The notes below the pieces were generated by a model. That model saw nothing but the letters and a program-made list of their open reading frames with translations, did not search any database and was not told where the DNA came from. From Thermoanaerobacterales bacterium UBA4880 (lineage in GTDB: Bacteria; Bacillota; Thermoanaerobacteria; Thermoanaerobacterales; UBA4877), in NCBI GenBank assembly GCA_002399285.1, contig DHDI01000009.1, positions 10,121 through 32,313 on the forward strand: DNA of 22,193 nucleotides, read 5' to 3'. Position numbers and translations under genes: made by a program. Position 1 is the stretch's first letter. Every line of letters starts with the position of its first letter. This document shows, piece by piece, positions 21,341 to 22,193 of this stretch.

Positions 21341-21476
21341 CGAATTGTGCTTTGGCTAAGCGGCAAGCAATTCGAGTGTGGCCACACTCGATATTTTCAC
21401 AGCCCCGAGGGGCCGCGAAAATGCTTGTTGGGGAGCCTCCCCAAACCCGGCACTTCGGGACATTTTGTCCCGAAGT
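21341..21476. other. Hairpin-rich segment beside the relaxase gene, possible transfer-origin-type DNA
   Basis: Five stems lie in 136 bp: CGAATTGTGCTT/AAGCAATTCG (21341-21374), the 18-bp perfect palindrome CGAGTGTGGCCACACTCG (21373-21390), GCCCC-GA-GGGGC (21402-21413), TTGGGGAG-C-CTCCCCAA (21428-21444), and ACTTCGGGACA/TGTCCCGAAGT (21452-21476). The segment joins the relaxase end to the AT-rich cargo. A role in DNA processing is inferred from position and structure only; no nick site is identified. Confidence 0.4.
21453..21471 (-). repeat. Copy 3 of the GGGACAAAA-N-GTCYCGAAG motif
   Basis: On the minus strand this copy reads GGGACAAAATGTCCCGAAG, 27 bp after the relaxase stop and at the right border of the cargo. 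Here the motif is a perfect 11-bp hairpin. Confidence 0.65.
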
Positions 21477-21497
21477 CTTTTGTCTGCGTCACCGTCG

Positions 21498-22193
21498 CTA
21501 TCGCTCCTGTTCCTTATTTTCCCGCCCGTCCGTCAGGCCGAGCAGATGATCAATATTCGCTTTTACCGCCACGGCCTCGCGCATATCCCGCTGGGCCGCC
21601 CGGTACTCGGGGTAAAGCGCCTTTTTCTTGTCAGCCAGTTCCCGGCGCGATTTTTTGAGATCGTCCATTTTAGGGAGCTTGGCCCCATTGAGGATGTCGT
21701 TCATCGTGGCCCGCGCCGCCCGGTAGGTGGCAAGCTCGGCCTCATGCTCGGCCAGATATTTCTTGCTGTACCGGGCCGCCTTGTAACCGTCGAACACGGG
21801 GCGGGTCTTGGCATAGTCTACCGTCGCGCCCATGAGCCCGGCAGTTTTGGAGAGCGCCGCCTCGGTGGATTGGAGTTCCCCGGTGAGCTTGTGAAAGCGG
21901 TCAACCGTCGCGTCCGTCCGGGCTGCAAGCTGATCGTATTCGGTCAGCTTATGTTCCTGTAAGAATTGCAGGGCGGCGGCCATCTGTTTGAGGTTGTAGA
22001 TTTTTGCCCACCGCTCATAGGCCGGGCCCTTGCCGGAGCGCATCCGCTCCTGAATGTCGATGATGAGGTTGACGCGCCGGGGCGGGGCCGGGGCCTCGTC
22101 GCGGATCTCCGGCGCGGGACGCTTGCCGGCGATCACGGCCCGTATGTCCTCGGGGTCAAAGCCCTCGCCCAGCGTGGACGCCCGGAGCCGGGT
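21498..22193 (-). CDS. Relaxase/mobilization protein, C-terminal part (runs off the window)
   Basis: About 231 residues are visible and the frame stays open to the window edge, so the N-terminal nuclease domain lies outside. The visible part reads RLRASTLGEGFDPEDIRAVI near the edge, then a long helical, charged region (RRVNLIIDIQERMRSGKGPA, YNLKQMAAALQFLQEHKLTE, through PEYRAAQRDMREAVAVKANI). This is the C-terminal half typical of Tn1549-type relaxases; 'YERWAKIYNLKQMA' and the AYR-R-x-MRE...K-NID-LLG end are characteristic. The catalytic Tyr and His triad cannot be seen. Codon use is GC-rich like the recombinase genes. Confidence 0.8.
   Translation of the reverse strand, partial: TRLRASTLGEGFDPEDIRAVIAGKRPAPEIRDEAPAPPRRVNLIIDIQERMRSGKGPAYERWAKIYNLKQMAAALQFLQEHKLTEYDQLAARTDATVDRFHKLTGELQSTEAALSKTAGLMGATVDYAKTRPVFDGYKAARYSKKYLAEHEAELATYRAARATMNDILNGAKLPKMDDLKKSRRELADKKKALYPEYRAAQRDMREAVAVKANIDHLLGLTDGRENKEQER

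Larger units (their letters stand above)
14239..22193. mobile_element. One end of a Tn1549/Tn4451-type integrative conjugative or mobilizable element
   Basis: The gene set is the recombination, regulation and mobilization end known from clostridial elements such as Tn4451 and the C. difficile CTns: large serine recombinase, TnpW, a sigma-like factor, XRE regulator and relaxase. The boundary at about 14,239 is inferred from the terminator hairpin that touches the tRNA-derived repeat; the exact end bases are not known. The other end, and any conjugation genes, lie beyond 22,193. AT-rich cargo occupies about 18.66-21.45 kb. Confidence 0.8.

Noticed and set aside
1..22193. CRISPR array, rRNA or other tRNA genes
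   Set aside because: No regularly spaced repeats, no rRNA core sequence and no second cloverleaf were seen.

Overview
The window looks like the chromosome of an anaerobic, low-to-mid G+C member of the Bacillota (class Clostridia). The signs are strong AGGAGG-type ribosome sites with frequent TTG/GTG starts, a T-box leader in front of valS, a YkuK-type RNase H-like protein, a RodZ-like protein, and a Tn4451/Tn1549-type mobile element of the kind common in Clostridia. No species can be named from the sequence alone.

Region 1 (1-12,832) is ordinary chromosome. It holds a secreted YcdB/YcdC-like protein; a minus-strand cluster for an ABC importer (lipoprotein, ATPase, permease) followed by an EamA exporter; ykuK convergent with a rodZ-like gene; a T-box-controlled valS followed by a GNAT acetyltransferase and folC; then a 65-aa coiled protein, a cytoplasmic-looking subtilase and a tRNA-Pro(CGG). 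Several leaders here carry long perfect stem-loops that overlap ribosome binding sites.

Region 2 (12,833-14,237) is a decayed island of about 1.4 kb lying between the 3' end of tRNA-Pro and a 46-bp copy of that end with one mismatch. This is the usual footprint of an element that integrated in a tRNA gene. It contains a broken IS3-type OrfA, phage-head-like fragments, and a type I toxin-antitoxin locus: a 28-aa hydrophobic peptide with a convergent antisense RNA and a 10-nt 5'/3' complementarity in the toxin mRNA. No integrase remains.

Region 3 (about 14,239-22,193, continuing beyond the window) is one end of an integrative conjugative or mobilizable element of the Tn1549/Tn4451 type. It carries a TnpX/TndX-like large serine recombinase, a short companion recombinase whose catalytic serine is alanine, TnpW, a 66-aa protein, a sigma-like factor, an XRE regulator and the C-terminal part of a relaxase. 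Between the XRE and relaxase genes sits visibly AT-richer cargo: a GntR/YtrA regulator, an ABC ATPase, a frameshifted ABC-2 permease, a 56-aa membrane protein, a frameshifted zinc-ribbon protein and a cysteine-rich KTR protein. The regulator has a consensus promoter and an overlapping palindrome that suggests autoregulation.

The strongest leads are the catalytically altered companion recombinase, the type I toxin-antitoxin locus, the tRNA-derived repeat touching the element end, a 19-bp motif found just after three element genes, and a hairpin-rich segment beside the relaxase gene.
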